Part shown: piece by piece, positions 36,001 through 44,660 of the stretch
Numbering within the stretch: position 1 is the first letter of the stretch
Layout of the letters: every line of letters begins with the position of its first letter
Source of the DNA: an uncultured Acetobacteraceae bacterium
Lineage (GTDB): Bacteria > Pseudomonadota > Alphaproteobacteria > Acetobacterales > Acetobacteraceae
Length of the DNA: 64,000 nt
Reading direction: 5' to 3'
Assembly: GCA_903918315.1 (NCBI GenBank)
Contig: CAIXEA010000152.1
Span: 18,797 to 82,796, forward strand
Program-made: the position numbers and the translations under genes
Notes under the pieces: generated by a model
The model's input: the letters and a program-made list of their open reading frames with translations, nothing else
The model's database searches: none
What the model was told of the DNA's origin: nothing

Positions 36001-36697
36001 TATGACCGATGACGCGGCCCATTTCGTGCCGGCGGAAGCGGGCGGGTTCATGCTGCACGAAGGCAAGACGTTCCACCAATTTACCGATGTCTGGAAAACC
36101 CGTCCGCGCTACGCAGTGGCCGAGGCCGCCTTGCATGCCAGGCCATCGATCCTCTCGGCGGCGGGGCATTTCCGGCTCGCCTTCCGCGACATCGCGAGCG
36201 CCACGAATGAGCGCACCATGATCGCCTGCATCGCCCCGCCCGGCACGGTGTTCGGCCATACCGCGCATGTGGAAAAACATCCCCACGGTCGGCCGGTTGC
36301 CCATGCCCTGACCCTGTGCGCGCTGCTGAACAGCTTCCCCTTCGACTGGCTGGTGCGGCAAAAGGCAACAGCGCATCTGAGCCAGTTCATCGTCGGCAGC
36401 CTGCCCGTTCCGGATCTGACGGACGCGCTGAGCCAGCAACTGGCCGAGAGCGCCCGCCGCCTGTGTTCCAATCATGCCGGCTATGCCGACCTGTGGTCAG
36501 CGGAGGCGCAGCCGGCGGGCTGGCCGATCATGCCGGAGGAAAGGGTGCGTTGGCGGCACCGCGCCGCGATCGATGCGACGATCGCCCATGCCTACGGCCT
36601 TGATCGGCGGCAATACGCGCATGTGCTGGCCAGTTTCAGTCACCGAAGCTTTCCGGATGCGGTGGGATTATGCCTCACCGCGTTTGATCACCGATAA
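33008..36697 (+). CDS. Eco57I-like N6-adenine DNA methyltransferase, partner of the SNF2 helicase (DrmMI-like)
   Basis: 1229 aa from ATG 33008, overlapping the helicase stop by 10 bases. A ~480-residue N-terminal region precedes the methylase core: TTGSYYTPRAFVRFLVHE, the SAM motif VVDPAMGSGHFLIEAC (from residue 484), VDRNPLAVELAKLALWLEC, and the catalytic NPPWDV (761-764). The ~350-residue C-terminus resembles target-recognition regions of type IIG/BREX-like enzymes. No nuclease motif is obvious at the N-terminus, so this looks like a methylase rather than a one-protein restriction enzyme. Size and partner agree with DrmMI of class 1 DISARM. Confidence 0.87.
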   Translation: MRLDTGDCSVAGPGLPEPFLRFELAPTLTRLGLLTEPDPAGWLALRAGVRSLGRIAGPQRVHQHVIVPLARLLGYEPPNRGAPVTTRDGPEDGGWLLSGPDSTSLRVWPVGSDTVLDAPRRSGRAYRFSPSRSASRVLRARGEWAGVMTDGQTLRLLLCEPGEPDTHLSIPLSCFADARPPDAARLFTALSAPPGVAALPAVLAAARLHQTRVTNELRRQARGAIEGFLQAVLDRNPAHGATAAAIWAEGLVLVYRLLFILKLESAPADGGAFSFAATQLWRGALSPNQALGPLVRRHLDLGHDTGRMLEDGLRTLFQVFRDGLSCGGLSIAPLAGSLFGPDAAPTLDAMPWGERAVALLLDQLLWTTPKGRPRERVHYGALDVEDLGHVYEALLELEPGIAIGPMVRIRRAKLEITVPGTIGEEPIPAGRFFLRSGDGRKTTGSYYTPRAFVRFLVHETLAPKLAAVSPDDDPDPCAILALSVVDPAMGSGHFLIEACRVLGEALYASCRLCDEAARATPSESRSALLQERLRALHRLDPALPGFLPSHAAEGVARSRALAICRRLVAVHCLYGVDRNPLAVELAKLALWLECHAEGLPLTFLDHRLVAGDAITGPFLADMTRLPVGGHILDPLLARGVADRLSASVDEALEAVRVLNAGIGRDLAALDAKSAAKARLDAALAGMRRLAIAWSGAVALGSRDGDDEWQALARTVADTGAWPARLSTRQSQMLEAGQSALPWDLTFPEVFQRGGFSAVLSNPPWDVIQYRTEDFVARYDLSVLDAPTKRERRSTEVRVLSDPAVQAAFDAYKAGYDRQKRLANRLFRHQSAQAGGARTASNPDAFRLFAERNIRLAGPDGGLGVLYPSAFHGNEGTTGLRRLYFAQTRIDACLSFENRRKFFDIDSRFKFALVVAHKPGPTQSLRCGFYLESMTDLEHPGRVMDYDADFLAASGGPNGTPLELRGSAELSIARRLFDGHPTLSAWCARHGIQLGRDLHMTDDAAHFVPAEAGGFMLHEGKTFHQFTDVWKTRPRYAVAEAALHARPSILSAAGHFRLAFRDIASATNERTMIACIAPPGTVFGHTAHVEKHPHGRPVAHALTLCALLNSFPFDWLVRQKATAHLSQFIVGSLPVPDLTDALSQQLAESARRLCSNHAGYADLWSAEAQPAGWPIMPEERVRWRHRAAIDATIAHAYGLDRRQYAHVLASFSHRSFPDAVGLCLTAFDHR

Positions 36698-36987
36698 CGG
36701 CACCGTTCGAGATAGTGGTGCCTGATCGAGCGTTCGCGTTCGACGGCTTCATAGGGCGCGCCGCGGCACCATTCATAATGGGCCCGCCAATCCGAGTTCC
36801 ACCGCGCTCCGCCCATTCCCTCGGCGCAAAAGCGCTGCGAATAACCGAAACGGGCCTGATCGACGGCGGAACGTGCGTAATCGCGGCAGAAATCGGGAGG
36901 CGCCGCCTGAACCGAGGTTGCCAGCAGGGCCCCCAGCATGGCGCCAGCCAATGATGTTATAATCGCTTTACGCAACGTCCCCTCCAT
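36688..36987 (-). CDS. Small secreted cysteine-containing protein of unknown function
   Basis: 99 aa from ATG 36987. KAIITSLAGAMLGALLATSV then QAAPP is a signal peptide with cleavage near VQA-AP. The mature part has four cysteines (DFCRDYA, RFCAEGM, EWCRGAP, LERCRYR), suggesting two disulfides in the periplasm. It is rich in Arg, Tyr and Trp. I do not recognise a family. Its 3' end overlaps the 3' end of the methylase gene by 10 bases on the opposite strand. Confidence 0.7.
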   Translation of the reverse strand: MEGTLRKAIITSLAGAMLGALLATSVQAAPPDFCRDYARSAVDQARFGYSQRFCAEGMGGARWNSDWRAHYEWCRGAPYEAVERERSIRHHYLERCRYR

Positions 36988-37050
36988 GCTTCGGCAGACC
37001 AGCATAGTCGCAGACCCGGGCGCGCCGATGCAAGGAGGTTGCCGCATGTT

Positions 37051-37842
37051 TTACCGCCAGGTGAAACAAGCCTTCTCCACCCATCCGATCATCCAGGCGA
37101 TGGTGAGGCCGAGACCGGATAAAACGACAATACCAGCCAGGAGATTATCCGTATCGTACAGATTGCCCGCCGACAGAACGAAGGCGCCGATGCCTCGTTC
37201 CGCACCAATCATTTCGGCCGCAACCAGTAACACGATGGCGATCGAGGTCGTCACCCGGAAGCCGCTGAGAATGGCGGGCAACGCGCCGGGCAGCACGATG
37301 GATCGCACGATGGCGGCGGTGGACAGGCCGAAGCTTTGCCCCATGCGGATCAATCCGCGGGGCACATTATCCACGCCGCCAGCGGTCGCGATCACGGTTG
37401 GGAAAAAGACTCCGAAGGCGAGGGTGGCGATTTTCGACCCCTCCCCGATCCCGAACCAGATGATGAACAAGGGCACGAGCGCGATTTTGGGAATGGGAAA
37501 CAACGCTGCCACCACCGCCATGCCAGAGGACCGCACGGCAGACCAGAGACCCACGGCCAATCCCATTCCGACCCCAAAGAGCGTGCCGGTGATCCAGCCG
37601 ATGGCGAGCCGCGCCAGCGACGCCGAAAGATGCCGCCAGAGCTCCCCGCTGAGGGTGAGGTGCCAAAGGGCGCGGATGATCGCCACCGGCGGCGGCAGAA
37701 AAAGCGATTTGATCCACCCGGCCGAAGCGCCGGCCTGCCACAACGCCAGCAGGCCCAGCAGCGTCGCGGCCCCGGCCCAGGCGCGGTCCCGCGGCGCGAA
37801 CCCGCCGGCGCGAAAGCGGACGGGCCCATCAAGCCGGGGCAT
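37051..37842 (-). CDS. NitT/TauT-type ABC transporter permease
   Basis: 263 aa from ATG 37842 (MPRLDGPVRFRAGGF), a start that overlaps the ATPase stop by 14 bases. About six membrane segments and the BPD_transp_1 EAA loop (RMGQSFGLSTAAIVRSIVLPGALPAILSG) are visible. It is the integral membrane part of an importer for nitrate, taurine, alkanesulfonate or thiamine-precursor-like ligands. It is the last gene of the order binding protein, ATPase, permease. Confidence 0.9.
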   Translation of the reverse strand: MPRLDGPVRFRAGGFAPRDRAWAGAATLLGLLALWQAGASAGWIKSLFLPPPVAIIRALWHLTLSGELWRHLSASLARLAIGWITGTLFGVGMGLAVGLWSAVRSSGMAVVAALFPIPKIALVPLFIIWFGIGEGSKIATLAFGVFFPTVIATAGGVDNVPRGLIRMGQSFGLSTAAIVRSIVLPGALPAILSGFRVTTSIAIVLLVAAEMIGAERGIGAFVLSAGNLYDTDNLLAGIVVLSGLGLTIAWMIGWVEKACFTWR

Positions 37843-38608
37843 TGAGCCGCTCCCGCTCCGCCGCGGCCGCATCCGCGCGGATCATGGTCCAGAGGTCTTG
37901 TTCGATCGCCCGCAGGTCCGGGTCCCGCGCCGACCGCTCCGCCAGCGGCCGTTGGATGCGAATGATCGCCGCCACCCGCCCCGGTCGGCGGGAAAGCACG
38001 ACGATTTGCTGCCCCAGGCGAACGGCTTCGGCCAGGTTATGGGTGACATAGATGGTGGTCGTGCTGGCGCGGGCGATGATGGATGCGAACTCATCGAGCA
38101 GCAGGTCGCGGGTCTGGGCATCGAGGGCGGATAAGGGCTCATCCAACAGCAGGCAGGCCGGCCGCACCGCGAGGGCGCGCGCGATTCCCACCCGCTGGCG
38201 CATCCCGCCCGAGAGCTGGCGCGGCCAGGCATTGGCGAATTCGGTCAGGCCGGTGACCGCGAGGACTTCGGCGATGCGTTCCGCGCGTTGAGGCCGGGAG
38301 AGTCGCGCTGCCAGCACCAGGTCGATGTTGCCGGCGACGCTGCGCCAGGGAAGGAGGGAAAAATCCTGGAACACATAGGTTAGCGGATTGAGGCAGTCCT
38401 CGGCCACCTCACCCTCGATCACCACCGTCCCGGCCGTGGGTGCCAGCATGCCGCCGATGATGCCGAGCAGGGTCGATTTGCCACAGCCGGAGGGGCCGAC
38501 CAGTACCAGCACCTCCCCGGGTTCGGCGGTCAGGGAGAGCGCATTGAGGACCGTCATACCCCCGTAGGCATGACCGACGCTGTCCAGGATCAGGCGCAGA
38601 CCGGTCAT
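37829..38608 (-). CDS. NitT/TauT-type ABC transporter ATP-binding protein
   Basis: 259 aa. Walker A is GPSGCGKSTLLGIIGG, the Q-loop is in YVFQDFSLLPWRSV, the signature is LSGGMRQRVGIARAL and Walker B is CLLLDEPLSALD, followed by YVTHNLAEAVRLGQ. The Q-loop LLPWRSV pattern is characteristic of SsuB/TauB/NrtD-like ATPases. It overlaps the binding-protein stop by four bases and the permease start by 14, so the three genes are a tight operon. Confidence 0.93.
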   Translation of the reverse strand: MTGLRLILDSVGHAYGGMTVLNALSLTAEPGEVLVLVGPSGCGKSTLLGIIGGMLAPTAGTVVIEGEVAEDCLNPLTYVFQDFSLLPWRSVAGNIDLVLAARLSRPQRAERIAEVLAVTGLTEFANAWPRQLSGGMRQRVGIARALAVRPACLLLDEPLSALDAQTRDLLLDEFASIIARASTTTIYVTHNLAEAVRLGQQIVVLSRRPGRVAAIIRIQRPLAERSARDPDLRAIEQDLWTMIRADAAAAERERLNAPA

Positions 38609-39618
38609 CGTACCGGCAGGAACCGGGTGTCGAGCATGGATTTCGGATCCCCCTCGCCTTTGACGAGCCCCTGCTCCTTGAACCAGCGCACCTGATCGAG
38701 GACATCGGCCACGTCGAGCGCGCCGCCCTCGTCGTAATAGCCGACACCGTTGAGGATCTTATTCCGCGCGTCCGGGTCGCCGGTGAAGACGTATTTCGTG
38801 ATCAGGCTGATGGCCGCGTCGGTGCTGGCGTCCACAATGGGCTTGCCTTGCGCGTCCAGACGCAGGAAGGCGGCGCGGTAATCGGCCACGCCGCGCTGGT
38901 AGGCCTTGGCGAAACGCCGGAGCAGATCGGGTTTGGTGCCGATCATCGCTGGGGTCGTGAAGACGGCGGTGATCTGGTAGGGCACCACGTCCCCGGCCCA
39001 GCCCAGAATATGGGCCTGCCCGGAGGCCGCCAGCGGCTTGGCCTGGGACGCGATGGCGATCGTCGCATCCACCTGCCCGGTGCTGACGGCGGCGGCCATG
39101 TTGGAGATCTGCTGCAATGGCCGCAGCGTCAGGGATTTGACGTCGAAGCCTTTGGCTTCGGCGATGCGGCCCGCCATGTAGTGGAAGGATGACCCGTACT
39201 GCGTGATGGCGAAGCTGTGCCCGCCGAGCTTGGCGATATCGGTCATGCCGGCGTCATAGGCGGCGTTGGACGCGAGGATGGCCGAACCCTCGTAGCCTTT
39301 CTGCTCATGCAGGGCGCCGCCGATAACCTTCAGCGTACCCTTTTCGGCGAGGTTGAAGAACCCGCCGGTCAGCGCGGTGACCCCGACATCGACATCCCCC
39401 GACACCGCCGCCGCGGCGATGGGCTGAGCGGCTTCGAAGAACCGGAAGGTGAGATCGATGCCTTCGTCGCGGAAATAGCCGCTTTCCTGCGCCATGTAGA
39501 ATGGCGCGGGGGAGAGCGTGTGGAGCAGGCCGAGGCGCAGTGGCTCCGCGGCCTCGGCGGTGAGGGGCAGGCAGAGCAGGCCGGGCAGCAGCCAACGGCG
39601 GGCGAACCAGTCAGGCAT
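38605..39618 (-). CDS. NitT/TauT-type ABC transporter substrate-binding protein
   Basis: 337 aa from ATG 39618; MPDWFARRWLLPGLLCLPLT followed by AEA is the signal peptide, so the longer track start is rejected. The mature protein opens PLRLGLLHTLSPAPFYMAQE and SGYFRDEGIDLTF, the NMT1/SsuA-like fold, then VGVTALTGGFFNLAEKG and GSSFHYMAGRIAEAKG. It is a periplasmic receptor for a small sulfonate-, pyrimidine- or nitrate-type ligand. The ligand cannot be identified. About 200 bp of non-coding DNA separates it from the next gene upstream. Confidence 0.9.
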   Translation of the reverse strand: MPDWFARRWLLPGLLCLPLTAEAAEPLRLGLLHTLSPAPFYMAQESGYFRDEGIDLTFRFFEAAQPIAAAAVSGDVDVGVTALTGGFFNLAEKGTLKVIGGALHEQKGYEGSAILASNAAYDAGMTDIAKLGGHSFAITQYGSSFHYMAGRIAEAKGFDVKSLTLRPLQQISNMAAAVSTGQVDATIAIASQAKPLAASGQAHILGWAGDVVPYQITAVFTTPAMIGTKPDLLRRFAKAYQRGVADYRAAFLRLDAQGKPIVDASTDAAISLITKYVFTGDPDARNKILNGVGYYDEGGALDVADVLDQVRWFKEQGLVKGEGDPKSMLDTRFLPVR

Positions 39619-39816
39619 CAATGGCTTCCAATCCCAGGATCGATCGTCGAACATGGGACAGGTCGCCGCGGCGCGGGTCAAGCGGGTGTACCGCCGGGCA
39701 AGCGATCGGATCCAACAGATGATCGTTTACCGGCCCCGGCAACGCAGCGGCCCGCGCGGCCATCCGCTGACCGAGGTCAAGGGATGCAACCGCGACGGGC
39801 CACCGGTCAGGCCTGG

Positions 39817-40038
39817 TTACTTTTGTGAGGCGCTGTGAGCGTCGACGGTCTTCTTCTGGGCGATGTCGCTGTGCTCATGCGCCTTCGTGGCGCTCTTTTT
39901 GGCGTCCTCGGCCTTGCCAGTGACATGGGCATGCGCGGCTTCGTGATGGAGATTCGCCGCGGCAACGTGGGAAGCAGCGGCCGCGTGATGCGTGGCAACG
40001 GCCGGATGCGTCATCGTGTTGGTACTGGACATGGACAT
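39817..40038 (-). CDS. His/Ala-rich low-complexity small protein
   Basis: 73 aa from ATG 40038 (MSMSSTNTMTHPAVATHHAA), with AAGGACC upstream. The protein is almost entirely Ala, His, Lys, Thr and Ser (for example HHAAAASHVAAANLHHEAAH), with no hydrophobic segment, predicted to be a long helix. Roughly a dozen histidines suggest metal binding or a stress-response/packing role, but that is speculation. I know of no named family. Antisense ORF 39835-40062 is a shadow. Confidence 0.6.
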   Translation of the reverse strand: MSMSSTNTMTHPAVATHHAAAASHVAAANLHHEAAHAHVTGKAEDAKKSATKAHEHSDIAQKKTVDAHSASQK

Positions 40039-40197
40039 GGTCCTTCTGTGCGAAGCCCGTGACCTGGGCGGACCTCCATCCCGCCGCCACCCGACGCAGC
40101 GTCGACGTGGTGACCGGACGGAGCCCACCAGCTGGGACTCTGCGACCGGACCTTAGGGGCGATGAGGACGGCGGCGGCAGCGGCGGAATATACGCAG

Positions 40198-40240
40198 CCG
40201 CGATCCTAGCAGCGCACCGAAGGCGCTGCTAGGATCGCGG
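40198..40240 (-). terminator. Perfect 18-bp hairpin at the 3' end of the dCTP deaminase gene
   Basis: Read on the minus strand, CCGCGATCCTAGCAGCGC is followed by CTTCGGT and the exact complement. The loop contains a stable UUCG-type tetraloop. The hairpin includes the stop codon of the deaminase (40229-40231). There is no T-tract, so it is either a weak terminator or an RNA-stability element. Confidence 0.6.
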
Positions 40241-41746
40241 GGTCAGATGCCCGGCCAGGGGCCGCAGGGCGAGCTCTTCCATCGTGAGATAGGCGGGATA
40301 GATTACATCGACCATCGGCCGCGCCTCATTCGATGGGTCGAACCAGTCGCGGGCCCGGCCGCCCGCGTCCTTGCGCCGCCCCTTTTGAAAAATATCCTGA
40401 TAGCGTGCGGGGGAAATACCCAGGAACGGCTTGAATTCGACCCGATTGGTGCTGTCGCCTTCCACTTCGATTTCGTTGGCATGCAGGCGTTTGGCCATGC
40501 TTTTGGGGTAGGGCTCGATATAGACGACCCGCCGGATCCCAGCCGCCAGAATATGTTTGGTGCAGTTATGACAGGGGAAGGTGGTGGAATAGAGCACGCC
40601 ATCCTTGATGCTGCGCCCGAGCCGCGCGGCATCGCAAATCGCGTGCATCTCGGCATGCACGACGCGGCCATATTCGGTCAGGTCGAGGATGGATGCGTTG
40701 GCCAGGACGCTTTTCTTCTCGGTCAGATTTTGTACTATATCCGACACGGACCCATGCGCCAGCGCCTTGTCGGACAGCATGCCGTCGTCGCTCAGCCGCT
40801 GGAACAGGTCACGCAGGACCTCCCTTATTTCGGCGGTGTTCGGATCGTGGCCCAGTTTGACATCGCGAAAATCGGGCTCCTCCGAATCCCAGTAGGCGCC
40901 ACCGAATGCTTTCGGAACTTCGTTGCACCCCTGGACGATCAGTTCGCCACCCGGGGAAAAAACCGCCGCGCCGACCTGCCGGGACAGGTCGGTTGACCGC
41001 AACGCGGCCGAAGCCGCTGCATACATGCCCAGTTCGTCGCGGGAGGGTCCGATATCCACGCGGCCAAAAAATGCCTGGATGAAGCGCCCGAGCTGCGCCT
41101 GCATCGCGGTGCGGTTCAACCCATCGATGAAGACGTCGCCGAGATGGAACGTGTCACGCAGCTGCTGGCCGAACTCCCGATCGACTTCGCTGGCATCGGT
41201 TTCGATCAGGTCCTCCGCCTTCTCGGCCAGGGCAATGGTCCGCGTCGTGGGGGACATGGTGCGGCGAAGCTGTTCCTGCAACAAAGCCCGGCGTTCCTCA
41301 CGCGGGCCGTAGGCGGACACCAGGATGAACTGCTTGCCGTAAATCTGGCGCAGAAACGCGACTTCCTCCGGCCGTTTGAGCTGACGGATAACATAGGCAA
41401 TGTTTTCGGCCGGCGTTCCCACATCGCCCGACTCACCCTGGCGCCGCGATCGAATGGCCTTCACCGCCACACGGGCCAGCGCGGCGGCGTCGCCGGTCTG
41501 ACGCCGGATCGCATTGCCATATTTCATTTTCGAATCGGCCTCGGCGAAAAAATCGCCCTCCAGGATCGGAAGACCAGTCGAAATCGCAACCATTTCCTCG
41601 GTCAGCCGAATGGAGACCGGCCGATACCCCACGCGCGCCAAAGCGTCATTCAGCGCCTGCGTCATCGCGTCCATATCGACGCCGATGGGACCGGCAATGC
41701 CAATGAAGAGCTCCGGCCGGGCAATCGGCGATAAGATTTCGGGCAT
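40229..41746 (-). CDS. Anti-phage dCTP deaminase (AvcD/DcdV-like)
   Basis: 505 aa from ATG 41746 (MPEILSPIARPELFIGIAGP); ATG 41818 is an alternative. The N-terminal ~250 residues are a kinase-like domain with GIAGPIGVDMDAM in place of a classical P-loop. The C-terminal deoxycytidylate-deaminase domain has the zinc motif HAEMHA (364 onward) and PCHNC (391-395). Such two-domain proteins deaminate dCTP/dCMP on phage attack, starving replication of dCTP. Known systems are held inactive by a small RNA (AvcI) or nucleotides; no space for a long AvcI-like gene exists upstream because the divergent ABC-F gene starts at 41872. Confidence 0.88.
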   Translation of the reverse strand: MPEILSPIARPELFIGIAGPIGVDMDAMTQALNDALARVGYRPVSIRLTEEMVAISTGLPILEGDFFAEADSKMKYGNAIRRQTGDAAALARVAVKAIRSRRQGESGDVGTPAENIAYVIRQLKRPEEVAFLRQIYGKQFILVSAYGPREERRALLQEQLRRTMSPTTRTIALAEKAEDLIETDASEVDREFGQQLRDTFHLGDVFIDGLNRTAMQAQLGRFIQAFFGRVDIGPSRDELGMYAAASAALRSTDLSRQVGAAVFSPGGELIVQGCNEVPKAFGGAYWDSEEPDFRDVKLGHDPNTAEIREVLRDLFQRLSDDGMLSDKALAHGSVSDIVQNLTEKKSVLANASILDLTEYGRVVHAEMHAICDAARLGRSIKDGVLYSTTFPCHNCTKHILAAGIRRVVYIEPYPKSMAKRLHANEIEVEGDSTNRVEFKPFLGISPARYQDIFQKGRRKDAGGRARDWFDPSNEARPMVDVIYPAYLTMEELALRPLAGHLTPRS

Positions 41747-41871
41747 TCGAGGATGACTGCTTCCATGATGGTGCACACAGTTCACCGTACCGTCGCGGAG
41801 TCGCCAAAGCGAGGGCAAAGAGTCACGCCACGGGCTGACCTTTCCCCGCGGGACGTGCTAACCCCCCGCGC

Positions 41872-43683
<1,812 letters not shown>

Positions 43684-43712
43684 GGTTCGAGCGGCGGCTT
43701 TGCACGGACGCG

Positions 43713-44534
43713 TCAGCCGCCGGCGATCCGTCCAACGCCCTCCAAAATCCGCTCCAGGTCATCCACTTCACGGTCATTCGGTTCCACCAGCACGTGCCCG
43801 ACGCCCAGGGCCGCGTAATCCGCCAGTCGCGTCTTCAATTCCGCCGTGTCCAGCCCATCCCAGCGGATGCGCATGGAGATGGCGAAGTCCGGCTCGGGCC
43901 GGGCCTTGCGGAGGCGTTCGACAATCGGGGCGATCTCAGCCGGTGACTGGCGGCTGCCGTGCCAGCCTTGCAGGCCCAGCGCGCGCTTGATCTGGCGCTC
44001 CGCCGTGCCGCCGATCCAAATGGGGATCGGGTGGGATGGCCGGGGCAGCATGCGCATGTTTTCGATTTTCGCGTCGATGAAATTTGATTCGAACGTGACA
44101 GGATCATTGTTCCACACCGCCTGCATCATCGCGATGCCTTCATCCATGCGCCGGCCGCGTTCCCGGAACGGGACCCCGAGGGCGGCGAATTCCGGCTCCA
44201 GCCAGCCCACCCCGGCCCCCAGAATGAGGCGCCCGGCTGAGAGCTCCTGCAAAGTGCCGAGCTCTTTCGCCAAAGGCAGCGGGTGGCGCATGGGCAATAC
44301 GAGGACGGAGGTCCCGAGCCGCACCCGGCGGGTGACGGCGGCGACCCAGCTGAGCACGACCACGGGATCATAAAAGACCGGTGTCGGCGGATAGGGCGCG
44401 TCCTTGGGAACGATGATGTGCTCGCTGACCCAGACATCCGCGAGGCCCAGGGCCTCCGCCCGCATGGCATGACGCAGGATGCGGTCGGGGGACGATTGCT
44501 GACCGGCCTGCGGCAGATGAATACCGAGTTGCAT
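43713..44534 (-). CDS. LLM-class flavin-dependent (F420-type) oxidoreductase
   Basis: 273 aa. MQLGIHLPQAGQQSSPDRIL, ADVWVSEHIIVPKD, RVRLGTSVLVLPMRHPLPLA and AGRLILGAGVGWLEPEFAALG are the luciferase-like monooxygenase patterns of the TIGR03619-type group. The cofactor may be FMN or F420; annotation as F420 is by family only. It is convergent with the ABC-F gene and divergent from the NYN gene. No pathway partner is visible. Confidence 0.85.
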   Translation of the reverse strand: MQLGIHLPQAGQQSSPDRILRHAMRAEALGLADVWVSEHIIVPKDAPYPPTPVFYDPVVVLSWVAAVTRRVRLGTSVLVLPMRHPLPLAKELGTLQELSAGRLILGAGVGWLEPEFAALGVPFRERGRRMDEGIAMMQAVWNNDPVTFESNFIDAKIENMRMLPRPSHPIPIWIGGTAERQIKRALGLQGWHGSRQSPAEIAPIVERLRKARPEPDFAISMRIRWDGLDTAELKTRLADYAALGVGHVLVEPNDREVDDLERILEGVGRIAGG

Positions 44535-44660
44535 GAAGCTGTCTCCAATGAAAATAGAAGGGTATTACCCCAGCAATTGCCTGCTGACGCAATCTATTGT
44601 GTTGCGCCCTCTTGAATGAACGCTACGCGGAGCCCAATGATGTTGTGCAACGTCACATGA

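Noticed and set aside
41747-41871. Possible AvcI-like ncRNA upstream of the dCTP deaminase
   Set aside because: The spacer is 125 bp and shared with a divergent gene; I see no clear promoter plus terminator set.
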